Shown here piece after piece: positions 47,030-57,123 of a stretch of 64,000 nucleotides of DNA. The notes beneath the pieces were generated by a model, which was not told where the DNA came from, did not search any database, and was given only the letters and a program-made list of their open reading frames with translations. Position 1 is the stretch's first letter; every line of letters starts with the position of its first letter. Both the position numbers and the translations under genes were made by a program. This DNA comes from Aureococcus anophagefferens (taxonomy: Eukaryota > Sar > Pelagophyceae > Pelagomonadales > Pelagomonadaceae). Location: assembly GCF_000186865.1 (NCBI RefSeq), contig NW_008705566.1, positions 657,848 through 721,847 on the forward strand, written 5' to 3'.

Positions 47030-49543
47030 TTACCCGAGGTACCCCTCGACGAGGTAGGCGCGGGCCTCGTGGGTCGTCGGGGACACGGGCCGCTCGTAGC
47101 CGAGGATGGCGACGTTCTCGGCCTCCTCGAAGCCCGCGCAGGCGCCCGGCGCCGTCGAGGGCCGGCTCGAGGACCCGGTCGTGCGGACGAGGCCCACGGT
47201 GCGCTTGTCGAGCGTGCGGCAGGCGTCGTCGTCGAGGCGCCACTTGAAGGGCGTCTTGTAGGCCGCGTTCTTCATGGCCGCGGCCGTCAAAGCGTCGACG
47301 GGGTCGAGCTCCCAGGGGCTCCAGGGGAGCTTGGGCTGGGGCTGGACGACCTCGACGAGCGGCCGGGGCAGCCGCGCGCGGACCGCGTCGTCGTCGGCCT
47401 GCTCGAGGTGGTGGTCGTCGAGCACGGCGTCGCTGAGCTTCTTGCTCCGGCGCCGCTCGAGCTCCGCCTCGGCGCGCGCCTCGCGGTCGAGCTTCTCCGC
47501 CAGCGCCGCGGTCGCGCGCGTCGCGGCGAGGCGCGCGGTCTTGGCGCGCGCGTTCGTCGCGTGGGTCCGGCGGTCCATCTCCCGCGCGTCCACGAGGCGC
47601 ATCGTCGTCCCGTACAGGCCCTTGTTCGAGAGGTGGCGCTGCGTCCGCAGCAGGCCGCTCATCTCCGGGTCGTCGACGCGGAGCCGCGCCTCGTCCGCCC
47701 GCAGCTTCGCGTCGTGCTCCAGGAGCCGCCGCCGCCGCAGGGGCAGCGTCGTCGCGTAGGTTGTCTCCTCGCTGAGCCAGTCCGGCGACCGGGGCCCGAT
47801 CGCCGTCGTCCGCGTGCCCCGCCTCAGCGCGACGACGATGAGCGTGCGCCGGTCCGCCTTCGTGAGCAGGGACCACCACGACTTGCGCGTGCCCACGAAG
47901 CGCGCCAGGCCGGGCCCCCGCAAGTAGTCCGCGGCGTCGGCGGCCGAGAAGTGGAGGCGGCACGTCGGGTCCGTCGGCAGGTGGCCGTCGCGCTGGAGGC
48001 GCCGCAGGGCCTGGACGATGGGCTCGAAGCTCTCGGGCGCGACGCGCTGGGAGCCGAGCTCGACGAGCTCGCTCTCGCCCGGGGCCGCGCGCGCGCCGAG
48101 CACGGACGGCGACGTCGGCCGCACGCGGACCTTGTCGTCGCGGTCGCTGCCGAGCGCGCCCGTGGAGTCGAGCGCGCCGCTGAGGCCGTTCCAGCCGTAG
48201 CGGTGCAGGTACGTCAGCGCGAAGAAGTAGCGCATCCACGACGGCGTCGCCTTGGATCGCGGCCAGCCGCCGAAGCGCGGCGCCTCGATGGGCAGGTACT
48301 CCCACTGGACCTCCGTGGACCAGCCGCTGCCGTCGGGCAATAATTTCGGCGCCGGGAGCCGGTGGCCGCCGCAGGCGTTGACGAGGCCCGGGCAGCCCAG
48401 CGCCGTCCGCCGGTGGCTCAGAAAGTCCGGCGCGTCCTCCGTCGGCGGCTCCGACGGCGTCGCGATCGCGTGGGCCAGCACCGACGGCCGGTCCGGCGGC
48501 GCGCCCGCGTCCCGCAGCGCGAGCTGCTCCTCGGCGTCGGCCTCGGCGATGACGTTGAGCGCGCCGGGCCCCCGCTCCGCGAGCTCCGCGAGCTGCTCCG
48601 GCGTCATGGGCCGCTCCATCGTGTGGATGTTCAGGTGCGCCTGGCCTAAACCCATCTTCGGGTCCGGCCGCACGCCCATGCCCCGGGTGCTCGCGGCGCC
48701 GACGCGGCCCCGCGCCTTGGGCGAGAACTTCTCGACGCCCGCGGGCTTGCCCTTGCGCTGCGACGTCGGCGACAGGTACTCGTCCAGATTCGCCGACGAG
48801 CCCGCGCCGATGTACTGGCCGTGGCGGTTGTAGCCCTCGGTGGCCTGCGCGGCCTGGCGGTTCTGGAGCCGCCGGAGCGCCGTGAAGGGGCTGTTCGGGT
48901 TGCCCGCCGTCGCGTCCGCGAGCATCTTGCTCGACACGTAGGACTCGGAGATCTGGTCCATGGAGCTCCGCTCGACCTGGACGGGCGCGCGCGCGGGCTG
49001 GAACTTGGTCATCTTCTTCTCCTTGAGGGCCTTGCCGGAGTCGCGCGCGTGCTGGTCGACGACGCGGCCGTGCGCCGCGCGCGCGCGGGCATGGTCCCCG
49101 CCCCGCAGCAGGTGCTCCTCCGCGTTCTGCTCCTTGAACGCCTCGAGCTGCTCGCGGCGCATCGCCCGCGCGTCCGCGAGGTCGTCGAGGGGCGCGACCT
49201 CGTCGCCGCCGCCGTCGTCGTCGCCGCCGCCCTGCTCCGCCGCGCGGCGCTCGAGCGACGCGCGGCGCCGGTCCGCGTCCGTCTCCATGATGTCGTCGGC
49301 CGTCGTGTACTTGTTGGACCGGAGGCGCGGCGTCAGCATCTCCTGGCCGGGGTGCTGCCCGGGCTGGATCTCCCGGTGGTGGTGCGACGTGTTCGAGCCG
49401 CCGCTCTCGTAGGACCCGAGGCTCGCGTTGTCCGGCTCGAGGGCGCCCGCGGCCGCCGCGTTCTTGCTCCCGCCCGAGACCTGGGACCCGCCATCGGCGT
49501 CGTCGAAGACGAGCTCCTTTTGGCGGATGGACTGGCGGGACAT
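47030..49543 (-). CDS. Large protein of unknown function
   Basis: 837 residues on one exon, starting MSRQSIRQKELVFDDADGG. Composition is mixed rather than low-complexity. Segments that look conserved include HHREIQPGQHPGQEMLTPRL, the aromatic block VQWEYLPIEAPRFGG with SWMRYFFALTYLHRYGWNGL, RTLIVVALRRGTRTTAIGPR, and a long Ala/Arg helical stretch (about 620-700) before the C-terminus KLPWSPWELDPVDAL. No signal peptide or membrane segment is seen. I do not recognise the family; the length and arginine-rich helices would suit a cytoskeletal or flagellar component, which is a guess. The 49544-49790 spacer shows nothing recognisable. Confidence 0.7.
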   Translation of the reverse strand: MSRQSIRQKELVFDDADGGSQVSGGSKNAAAAGALEPDNASLGSYESGGSNTSHHHREIQPGQHPGQEMLTPRLRSNKYTTADDIMETDADRRRASLERRAAEQGGGDDDGGGDEVAPLDDLADARAMRREQLEAFKEQNAEEHLLRGGDHARARAAHGRVVDQHARDSGKALKEKKMTKFQPARAPVQVERSSMDQISESYVSSKMLADATAGNPNSPFTALRRLQNRQAAQATEGYNRHGQYIGAGSSANLDEYLSPTSQRKGKPAGVEKFSPKARGRVGAASTRGMGVRPDPKMGLGQAHLNIHTMERPMTPEQLAELAERGPGALNVIAEADAEEQLALRDAGAPPDRPSVLAHAIATPSEPPTEDAPDFLSHRRTALGCPGLVNACGGHRLPAPKLLPDGSGWSTEVQWEYLPIEAPRFGGWPRSKATPSWMRYFFALTYLHRYGWNGLSGALDSTGALGSDRDDKVRVRPTSPSVLGARAAPGESELVELGSQRVAPESFEPIVQALRRLQRDGHLPTDPTCRLHFSAADAADYLRGPGLARFVGTRKSWWSLLTKADRRTLIVVALRRGTRTTAIGPRSPDWLSEETTYATTLPLRRRRLLEHDAKLRADEARLRVDDPEMSGLLRTQRHLSNKGLYGTTMRLVDAREMDRRTHATNARAKTARLAATRATAALAEKLDREARAEAELERRRSKKLSDAVLDDHHLEQADDDAVRARLPRPLVEVVQPQPKLPWSPWELDPVDALTAAAMKNAAYKTPFKWRLDDDACRTLDKRTVGLVRTTGSSSRPSTAPGACAGFEEAENVAILGYERPVSPTTHEARAYLVEGYLG

Positions 49544-49790
49544 GGTCGCGCTCCTCGTGCTCCCGGGCTACGCGCCGGCGGTATTCACGGCGCGATGGCC
49601 GTCTTCGGCGGCAACATCTCGCGCGCGCTATTGGTTTTGTGTCATCTTTAGCCTCAACATCCTCAAGGAGCACTTGCTCTCCGGGCTGCCTCGAACTCGT
49701 TTGAATCCTTCGTCGACGCGCCGCGCCTCATCAACTCGCGCTCACGGGCCGCGAGGGCCTCGTGCTCGTGCCTCTCGCAGCGTTCAAACT

Positions 49791-51104
49791 ATGCCCATCG
49801 GCGCCCCCACCCCGGACAAGCGGCGGCAGCCGAAGGCGCCGTCGCGCGTCGCCGACGAGGAGGCCTTTGGCGTCGACGAGGCGCCGGCGGCGGCGGGCAG
49901 CCCGGCGGCGCCGGGCAGCCCGGCGGCGCCGGGCAGCCCCCCGGCGGCGGCGCCGGCGGCGCCGGCCTGGCTCAACAAGGACGGCCTCATGGCCTTCTAC
50001 CGCACCTACAAGCCCGAGTACGCGACGGCGAGCCAGGTGTCGACGATCCTCGCCAAGTACAAGGGCCGCGAGCGCACCCTGGCGACGATGCTCGCCCGCA
50101 AGTACGGCCCCGCCTTGGTCGCCGCGGAGCAGCACGCCGTGCGCCTCGAGGTCGCGCGCCACGCGGCGCCCAAGCCTTCGGTCGCGTCGCGGCCCGCGCT
50201 CAAGCCCGCGAACGCGCCGGCGGCGGCGGCGCCGGCGCGCGCGGCGTCGCCGCCCGCGAAGGAGAACGCGCCGGCGGTCTCGCCGCGGCCGTCGCCGACG
50301 AACCCCGTGACGGAGTGGCTCGCGAAGCACGCCGTGCCCCGGAAGCCGCGGTCGCCGTCGCCGAACCCCTTCGTCGACGCCGCGCCGGCGACCGTGACGC
50401 CGCCGAGGCGCGCGCCGGAGAAGCCCGTCGACGAGGCCGCGTCGCTCGCGGCCGCGATCCGGTCCCTCGACGCGGAGCGCCGCGGCGGACCGCGGCGGGC
50501 CTGGCCCCGGGGCCTGCTCGTCGGCGCCCTCGTCGCCGCGGCGCTCGCGGCGCCGCGCTGGCGGCGCTGCGAGTGCCCGCCCGCGCCGGCGGCCGCGCCG
50601 CGCGCCGCTGACGAGGCCTCGGACCCGTTCTTGCTCCTCGACGCGCCCGTCGACGACGGAGCGTTGGTCCGACTCGACGCCCGCGGACTCGAGCGGCCGC
50701 GGGCCGGTGGAGTCCAACGGCACGCCGTCGTCGCCGTCGAGGTGGCGGACGTCGGCGAAGCCGCCGTCGCGGACGTCGAGGCCGCGGAACCCGAGGCCGT
50801 CGCCGAGGAGATCACCGTCGCGAAGGAATTCGCGCCCGCGCCGCCGCCGGCCTCAGTGGCGACGCCCCAGGCGCGGGGCGTCGTGCGGAAGATCGCCTCG
50901 CACGGCCTCATGATGGTCTGCGGCGCGGTCCTCGGCCCGCACGTGCGCGGATCCGCGATCGCGGCCAGGGTCGTATCGATGCTCGCGCCGCGGCTCGCGA
51001 AGCTCGGGCCGCTCCTCGGAATCGCCAAGGCCCGCGTCGGCCCCGTCGTCGCGGCGACGTGGGCGCGCGCGCGCGGCATCGAGGCCTGCATCGTCGTCCC
51101 CTGA
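49791..51104 (+). CDS. Low-complexity protein with a small helical module and membrane helices
   Basis: 437 residues. Near residues 20-60 is a GSPAAP-type repeat (about three copies). Residues ~62-110 form a well-folded-looking module (LNKDGLMAFYRTYKPEY, STILAKYKGRERTLATMLARK) that I have the impression recurs in protist proteins and resembles short helical domains linked to trafficking scaffolds. A transmembrane helix is likely near 240-255 (GLLVGALVAAALAA), with a weaker hydrophobic C-terminal part. The rest is Pro/Ala-rich. Function unknown. The ATG at 49791 is the first in frame before the conserved module. Confidence 0.65.
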   Translation: MPIGAPTPDKRRQPKAPSRVADEEAFGVDEAPAAAGSPAAPGSPAAPGSPPAAAPAAPAWLNKDGLMAFYRTYKPEYATASQVSTILAKYKGRERTLATMLARKYGPALVAAEQHAVRLEVARHAAPKPSVASRPALKPANAPAAAAPARAASPPAKENAPAVSPRPSPTNPVTEWLAKHAVPRKPRSPSPNPFVDAAPATVTPPRRAPEKPVDEAASLAAAIRSLDAERRGGPRRAWPRGLLVGALVAAALAAPRWRRCECPPAPAAAPRAADEASDPFLLLDAPVDDGALVRLDARGLERPRAGGVQRHAVVAVEVADVGEAAVADVEAAEPEAVAEEITVAKEFAPAPPPASVATPQARGVVRKIASHGLMMVCGAVLGPHVRGSAIAARVVSMLAPRLAKLGPLLGIAKARVGPVVAATWARARGIEACIVVP

Positions 51105-51202
51105 GCGTCCGTCTTCTTCTTATCACGCTAGTTAGCCGCGGCACAGGGGCCCCGGATCCATATTGAAGTCAACGCGATGACCACCTCTGCGAGGAACCCA
51201 CA

Positions 51203-54200
51203 TTAGGGCACGTACCGCGACGTCGCGGGCGCGTGCGCGAGGTTCTCCTCGCCCAGCGGCGACCGCGGCGGCGCGGGCGCGAGCGCGAGCGGCGCGCGGT
51301 CGCCCCCCGGCGGCGGCGCGTTCTCCAGCAGCAGCGGCGGCGGCGACAACGACCGGCTGCCGTACTTGGCCTTGTCGAGCGCCACGGCCGTCGCGCCGTG
51401 CGTCTTCCGGAGCTTGGCGAGCTCGCCCGCGGCCGCGTCCGCGCGCGCGCGCTCGCGCTCCGCGCGCTTCTCCCACTTGCGGAGCGCGGCCGCGTGGTCC
51501 GCCTTGACCCCGTCCAATTTCGCGAGCCAGTCGCCGTGGTCGAGGGCGTGCTTGGCGCCCTCGAGCTGGACCGTGCGCGCGACCTCGTCGCGCTGGACGG
51601 CGTCGAGCGCGCGGAGCGCGGCCGCGTGCTTCTCGCCGTCCGCCGCGCGCGCCGCGTCCGCGGCCGCGGCCGCCTCCAGCAGGCCCGCGGACGTCTCCGC
51701 GAGGCACTTGCGCCCGTCCTCGAGGGCCGCGAGCACCGCGGGCTTGTCGCCGACGGCGAAGACCGTCCGCAGCTCCTGCGCGGTCGCCGCGACCGCGCGC
51801 GCCTTCGCGAAGAGCGCCTTCCGCGACCGCGAGTGGAGCGCGAGGCCCCGGCGCGCGGCGTCGCGCGCGTCCTCGGCGCCCGCGAGCGTCGCCCGGAGCG
51901 CGACGACGTCGCCCTTGACCTCGCGCGCCTCGAGGAGGTCCTGCTTGAGGTCGTCGCACTTGGCCCGCTGCGAGTCGCGCGCGTCCCTCAGGCGGTCGCG
52001 CTCCTCGGCCCAGGACTTGCTGAGCGCCTCGAGCTCCCGGGCCTTGACGGCGTCGGCGGCGGCGCGGTCCTTCAACAGCTGCTCCGCGGCCTCGAGCGCC
52101 TTGGCCGTCTCTTCGGCGCTGCGTTTTTTCGCGGCCTCGGCGGCGTCCGCGGCCGCGGCGAGCTCCGCGCGGAGCTCGGCGCTCTCCTCGGCCGCGCTCT
52201 CCGCCGCGGCCCGGCTCGACGCGAGGGCCGCCGCGGCCTCGGCGAGCTTCGCCCGGAGGCCCGCGGCGTCGCCCGCGGCGCGCGCCGCCTCGGCCTCGGC
52301 GTCGCGCGCCGCCGCGGCCGTCGCCGCCACCGTCTCCCGCGCCTCGTCCCGCGCCGCCGCGGCCGCCGCGGCCTCGCGCGCGAGTTTCGCGCCCTCGGCG
52401 CGCAGCTCCTCGACGGCGTCCTCCGTCGCGGCGCGCGCGTCGCCGGCCGCGGCCTTGGCGCGCCGCTCCGCGTCGGACTTTTCCGCGCGCGCGGCCTCGA
52501 GGTGGCGGCGCAGCTCCTCGCTCACCGCGTCCGCGCGCCGCAGGGCCGCCTCGGCCTCCTCGAGGCGCTCCTCGACGTCGCCGACGGCCTCGCGCGCGGC
52601 CGCGGCGCGGCCGTCGGCCGCGGCCCGCTCCGCGCGCGCGGCGCGCGCGTCCGCGCGCGCGGCCTCGGCGTCGGCCCGCGCCTCCCGCGCCGCGCCCTCG
52701 GCGTCGTCGCGCCGCGCGTCGGCCTCCCGGGCGGCCGCGGTCGCCGCGGCCGCGGCGTCGCGCGCGGTCGCGGCCGCGGCGACGTCCGCCTCCGCGGCGT
52801 CGAGGTCCCGGCGCAGCGCCTCGGCCTTGCGCCGCGACGCCTCGGCCTTGCGCTTCGCCTCGTCGGCGGCGGCCCGGAGCGCGTCCGCCGCGGGCACGCG
52901 CCGCTCCGCCGCCGCCAACGCCTCGCGGAGCGCCGCGGCCTCGCCGGCGTCCGGCCGGCCGTCGAGGTCCTCGCGCAGCGCCGCGGCCTCGGCGCGCGCC
53001 GCGTCGAGGTCCGCGCGCAGGCTCCGCGCGAGCTCCATGCGCACGGGGCTCCGCTCCCGCGCCGCGCGGAGCCGCTCGCGCAGCTCGCCGAGCTCGCTCC
53101 GCATGGCCTCGCTCGGCGACGCGGGCGCCTGCGCCTCGACGACGCGCGGCCGGTCGCGCAGCGCCTCGAGCTCCGCGTCGCGCGCGGCCACGGCGCGCCG
53201 GAGCGCCTCGCGGTCCGACGCGGCGGCCTCGAGCTCGGCCCGGAGCGCGCGGGCGTCGTCTCGGAGGTCGGCGACGTCCGCGTCCCGGGCGTCGTCGTCG
53301 CGGTCCGGGACGTCGTCGCGGTCCGCGGCGCGCCGGGGGGGCGCGCCGGCCTCGCCGCGGAGCCGCTCCATCCCTTCGTACTTCGCCCGCGCGTCCTCCG
53401 CGTCGGCGCGGAGCCCGGCGATGACGCCGTCCTTCGCCCGCGCCTCCGCGCGGAGCCGCGCGAGCTCCTCGCCGGCGTCGTCGCCGGCGCGGCGGGGCGC
53501 GGACGACGGCGCCGCGAGGTCGACGGCCGCGCGCGGCGACGGCGGCGCGCGCCGGAGCCCCGCGACCTCCGCCCGGAGCGCGTCGCCGGCCGCGAGCGCG
53601 CGGTCCCGGTCGCGGCCCGCGGCGTCGAGCGCGGCCTCGAGGTCGGCCACGCGCGCCGCGAGCCGCCGGTCCGCCGGGCCCCGCGCGTCGCGCCGCGCCG
53701 CGTCGAGGTCGCGCGCGAGGTCCCGCCTCTCCCGCGCCTCGGCCTCGAGGCGCGCCCGGAGCGCGGCGACCTCGTCGCGCGCGCGGGCCAGCGCGTCGCT
53801 CTCCGCCAGGGTGCCCTCGTCCGCGGAGAGGCCCGACTCGTCGCCGCCGCCGCCGCCGCGGAGCACCGCGTGGTCCAGCGCGTCCGCGGACGCGCGGCCT
53901 CGGCTGTCGTCGTCGCGCGCCGCGAGGCGCGCCTCGGCGGCGAGGGCCCGCGCCTCGGCGGCGGCCCGCGCGCGCCGCTCCTCGGCGAGGGCCGCGTCGC
54001 CCGCGTCGCGCGCGGCCTTGGCGCGCGCGTCGAACGCCGCGGCGGCCTCGTCGCCCGCGTTCCGCGCGCGCGCGGCGCGCTTCCGCTCGTCCTCGTAGTC
54101 CTCCGCGGCGCGGGCCGCGCGGCGCTCCGCCGCGGCGGCCTCGCAGCGCGCCTCGTCGGCGGCCTCGAGCGCGAGGCGCGTCGCCGCCTTGGCGTCGTCG

Positions 54201-54658
54201 GCCTCGCGCTGCGCGGCGACGGCGGCCGCGCGCTCCTCGGCCGCGCGGCCCAGGGCCTCCTTCGCCGCGGCCGCGGCGGCGTCGCACTTGTCCTGGAGGG
54301 TGGCGCGCGACGCCTCGTCCGGCGCGGCGTCGTCGGGCGCGCCGCGGTCGCCGCGGCGCCGCCGGAGCCGCTCGTACTTGGCGCGCGTCCTCGCCTCGGC
54401 GTCGCGCGCGTCCTCGAGCAGGTCCTTGAGCCGCGACCGCTCCTTGGCGGCCTGCGCGAGCCGCTGCTGCGCGTCCGCGAGGGCGCTCGACGCCTCGCGC
54501 AGCGCGTCGTCCCGCGACTCCCGCGACCGCGACGCGAGCTCGATCGCGCGCGCGACGTGCTCCGCGCCCATGGCCTTGTGCGTCGCCAAGGCGGCGCGCT
54601 CTTCTGCTGCGTTGACGCGCTCGATGAGGCGAGACTCTCGGACTTCGTCCATGCCCAT
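51203..54658 (-). CDS. Long alanine-rich coiled-coil protein
   Basis: 1,151 residues on one exon from MGMDEVRESRLIERV. Nearly the whole length is alpha-helical heptads rich in Ala, Arg, Glu and Asp (for example EEAEAALRRADAVSEELRR, LAAARERSPVRMEL-like charged stretches). It is interrupted by short flexible breaks such as RGGGGGDESGLS near residue 265. The C-terminus is Pro-rich (SPPPLLLENAPPPGG). No motor, kinase or DNA-binding domain is visible. The protein is presumably a structural or tethering filament (centrosomal, Golgi or cytoskeletal). Another ATG lies two codons in. It is head-to-head with the oxygenase-like gene. Confidence 0.8.
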   Translation of the reverse strand: MGMDEVRESRLIERVNAAEERAALATHKAMGAEHVARAIELASRSRESRDDALREASSALADAQQRLAQAAKERSRLKDLLEDARDAEARTRAKYERLRRRRGDRGAPDDAAPDEASRATLQDKCDAAAAAAKEALGRAAEERAAAVAAQREADDAKAATRLALEAADEARCEAAAAERRAARAAEDYEDERKRAARARNAGDEAAAAFDARAKAARDAGDAALAEERRARAAAEARALAAEARLAARDDDSRGRASADALDHAVLRGGGGGDESGLSADEGTLAESDALARARDEVAALRARLEAEARERRDLARDLDAARRDARGPADRRLAARVADLEAALDAAGRDRDRALAAGDALRAEVAGLRRAPPSPRAAVDLAAPSSAPRRAGDDAGEELARLRAEARAKDGVIAGLRADAEDARAKYEGMERLRGEAGAPPRRAADRDDVPDRDDDARDADVADLRDDARALRAELEAAASDREALRRAVAARDAELEALRDRPRVVEAQAPASPSEAMRSELGELRERLRAARERSPVRMELARSLRADLDAARAEAAALREDLDGRPDAGEAAALREALAAAERRVPAADALRAAADEAKRKAEASRRKAEALRRDLDAAEADVAAAATARDAAAAATAAAREADARRDDAEGAAREARADAEAARADARAARAERAAADGRAAAAREAVGDVEERLEEAEAALRRADAVSEELRRHLEAARAEKSDAERRAKAAAGDARAATEDAVEELRAEGAKLAREAAAAAAARDEARETVAATAAAARDAEAEAARAAGDAAGLRAKLAEAAAALASSRAAAESAAEESAELRAELAAAADAAEAAKKRSAEETAKALEAAEQLLKDRAAADAVKARELEALSKSWAEERDRLRDARDSQRAKCDDLKQDLLEAREVKGDVVALRATLAGAEDARDAARRGLALHSRSRKALFAKARAVAATAQELRTVFAVGDKPAVLAALEDGRKCLAETSAGLLEAAAAADAARAADGEKHAAALRALDAVQRDEVARTVQLEGAKHALDHGDWLAKLDGVKADHAAALRKWEKRAERERARADAAAGELAKLRKTHGATAVALDKAKYGSRSLSPPPLLLENAPPPGGDRAPLALAPAPPRSPLGEENLAHAPATSRYVP

Positions 54659-54821
54659 GGTGGCGCCCGAACCGCAGAGCCAACCGTGTGCTTTGCGGCG
54701 CGCGACGCCCGAATGCCACAGCCCAAACCGTGTCCGGCGCGCCGGCGAGGCGGCAAGATGTGTGCAGCCCAGACCGGGTGGGAGCTGCCCGCTGCGCCGG
54801 TTCGAAGCGCGTCGGCGCTGC

Positions 54822-54905
54822 GCACGAGGGCTGCCCGGGAAGCGGCGCTGCACCCACCGCACGAGGGCTGCCCGCCGCGTTGGAAGCGGCGCTGCACCCA
54901 CCGCG
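54822..54905. repeat. Imperfect tandem repeat in divergent promoter region
   Basis: Two imperfect ~37-44-bp copies share gcacgagggctgcccg (54822 and 54859) and gaagcggcgctgcaccc (54839 and 54883). They sit just upstream of the ATG at 54917, within the 258-bp spacer between divergent genes. Confidence 0.7.
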
Positions 54906-54916
54906 CCGCGTTTGCC

Positions 54917-56982
54917 ATGGGCGACGCGCACGACGAGAAGCCGTGGCGCCAGCGGCCGCCGGCCAAGGCGCTGTGCATGGAGGACGTCTTCGCCGAGCGG
55001 CCCGTGGCCATGCACCTGCCGCCGTCGATCCTCAACCACATCCCGCTGCGCGGCTGGCACCGCCACGTGATATTGAGCGGCGAGGTGCTCGGCCCGTCGG
55101 CCGCGTGCGTCACGCACTGGGCGCCCTTCGACGCGGCGTCCGAGGACCCGACGGAGCGGCGGCTCCTGCGGAGCGCTGCGGAGGTCAAGGAGTGGCTCGC
55201 GAACTGCAACGCCCAGTCCTACCTGCCCCGCTTCGACTTCGGCGTCGCGAGCTGCCTGGGCCACTGGCCCGTCCTCGAGCGCGACACGCTCGTCACCGAG
55301 GCGAACGGCGGCGCCGTGCCCGCGTGCCTCGGGCAGCTGCCGCCGCGGTCGTCGGGCCCCCACTACAACGACAGCCGCAAGTTCGACGAGTACGAGATCT
55401 ACGTGGCGAACGCGCTCGGGTTCCCCATCGACCGCTACTTCGAGTACATCGACGAGGCGAGCTTCAAGTTCACGCACCACCCGTACCTGAAGACGCTCCG
55501 CCACAGCGTCCAGCAGGACATCGCGCGCCAGTGCCGCGACGAGCAGGCGAAGCGCCGGGGCGCCGACGACCTCTTCGAGCGCGCGGAGCCGGCGTCCCGG
55601 CATGATCTTTTCGGCCCACGGGGAGAACGTAGGCGAGAAGCGGCTCTGCTACCGCCACGCGCTCAACGCGAAGCACGGCCGCGCCGCGCCGCCGCGGGGC
55701 TCCGCGAGCAACACGCCCCGCGGCCCGCCGACGGAGGAGGGGAACCTCGCCCTGCTCGCGGGCAGCCTCGACATGCGCGCGGGCGGCGCCTATCGTTCGC
55801 CGTTTGGAACCTCGAACGCGACCGCTCCGCAGGCTCGCGGGCGCGCACGGCGAGACGAAGCACGACGACGACGGCGGCGACGGCGGCGAGCCCGTGTCCC
55901 TGCTGCTGACGCCGTCGGCGCTCGTGCGGCCGGGCATGAACCTGCTGTACCACGCCGCGGGCTGCTTCGACCGCGACGAGCTCCTCGCGAGCACGCCGCA
56001 CGTCGCGGAGCTCCGCGAGGACGTCTTCCAGTTCCCGCTGCTGACGCCGGAGTACTGCGCCCACCTCGCCCACGTCGCCCTCGCGTTCCGCGACGCGGCG
56101 CAGAGCCTGAGCTCGGCGACGCTCGGCGACGGCGCGACGAAGCCCGCGCGCGTCTGCGTCGACAAGCTCGGGCTCACGGAGGACGTCGCGTCCGAACTCT
56201 TGGCCCGCGTCGTGCGGCCCCTGGCGGCGCGGCTCTACCCGGACCTCGGCGGCGCGTCCCTGGACCACCACGTCGCCTTCTTCGACGGCCGCGGCGCCAT
56301 CGTCAAGCGGCAGACCTCCATGGACATCCCCGGGAGCCGCGAGCCGACGGGCCTCGACACCTACGCGTACCGCCTCGAGGACGAGGCGGAGGTGACGTTG
56401 GATATCTGCCTGCGGTCCCGGGCGACGGAGGACCGGGTCCGCAGCCGCTACCTCCACGGCAGCGACGCGGTGCCCGTCGGTGTCGTCGAAAACTCTCGTC
56501 TCGACTGATTTTTGGACGAGCGACCCTCATGATCTGGCTCCAGTCTTCCTCTCTCGAAGGAGAGCACGTTCGTACACGGTTTTATTGCCACGCAGGTGCC
56601 CGTCGAGCCGCCGACGGAGGTCAGCCACCACGCCGTCGGCGCGGCGCTCCTCTACCGGGGCGACGAGCGCCACAGCCGCGTCGTCGGCGGGCCCGAGGAG
56701 CTCCACCTCGTGCTCTGGTGCCGGTCGTCGCAGCACCGCGACCTCTACGCCTACACGGGCGACGAGGACATCCGCCTCTACGGCCCGCTCGCGCACGAGT
56801 ACAACGAGCCGGGCGTGCCGGGCCCGGGCGACCACGACGGGTCCCTCACGCGCAAGCCCTTCGACTTCAAGGGCTACCCGGAGCCCCCGCCGCCGCCCAT
56901 CGCGCCGGGCACGCACGCGCTCGACGCGTCCGTCCTCAAGTTCTCCGACGAGGACGACGGCGACTGGCGCGTGACGTACTAA
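54917..56982 (+). CDS. OGFOD2-like 2-oxoglutarate/Fe(II) oxygenase-family protein
   Basis: The proposed exons are 54917-55580, 55633-55801, 55833-56469 and 56596-56982 (618 residues). Only the last intron (an introner) is certain. The first two junctions (52 bp GC-AG and 31 bp GT-AG) are chosen to keep the frame and could instead reflect sequencing errors. The N-terminal exon has DVFAERPVAMHLPPSILNHI and WHRHVILSGEVLGPSA, not a family I recognise. The C-terminal half resembles OGFOD2: FQFPLLTPEYCAHLAHV, LARVVRPLAARLYPDLGG, DEAEVTLDICLRSRA, then ALLYRGDERHSRVV and LHLVLWCRSS. The first iron-binding His of the HxD pair seems replaced (LED). It may therefore be non-catalytic. Confidence 0.6.
56470..56603 (-). 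mobile_element. Introner element 3 in the oxygenase-like gene (reversed orientation)
   Basis: The element occupies 56478-56595 (118 bp), flanked by the 8-bp duplication gtgcccgt at 56470-56477 and 56596-56603 (the match extends to 10 bp). The intron 56470-56595 uses GT from the first duplication copy and AG from the element's end (ccacgcag). The core on the plus strand contains ctgatttttggacgagcga, which is the reverse complement of element 2's core. The element is therefore inserted in the opposite orientation relative to its host gene. Its terminal inverted repeats have decayed (about half the positions match). Splicing joins HGSDA to VPVEPPTE in frame. Confidence 0.87.
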
Positions 56983-57123
56983 GAAGATGGGTGTGTACCC
57001 GCGGGGGCCCTCGAAGGACTCTTCGGCCGGCTTGCGAAGAGGAGGCCCGCGCGCGGCGACGGGGATTGGAAACAGGGGGGCGGGAGTTCGAGCGAGAAGC
57101 GGGATGGTTCCGGTTCGGGGCCG

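Noticed and set aside
51233..55909. 1,558-codon open frame opposite the coiled-coil gene
   Set aside because: Its left 3.5 kb is antisense to the Ala-rich coiled coil; only the part after 54917 is accepted, as the first exon of the oxygenase-like gene.
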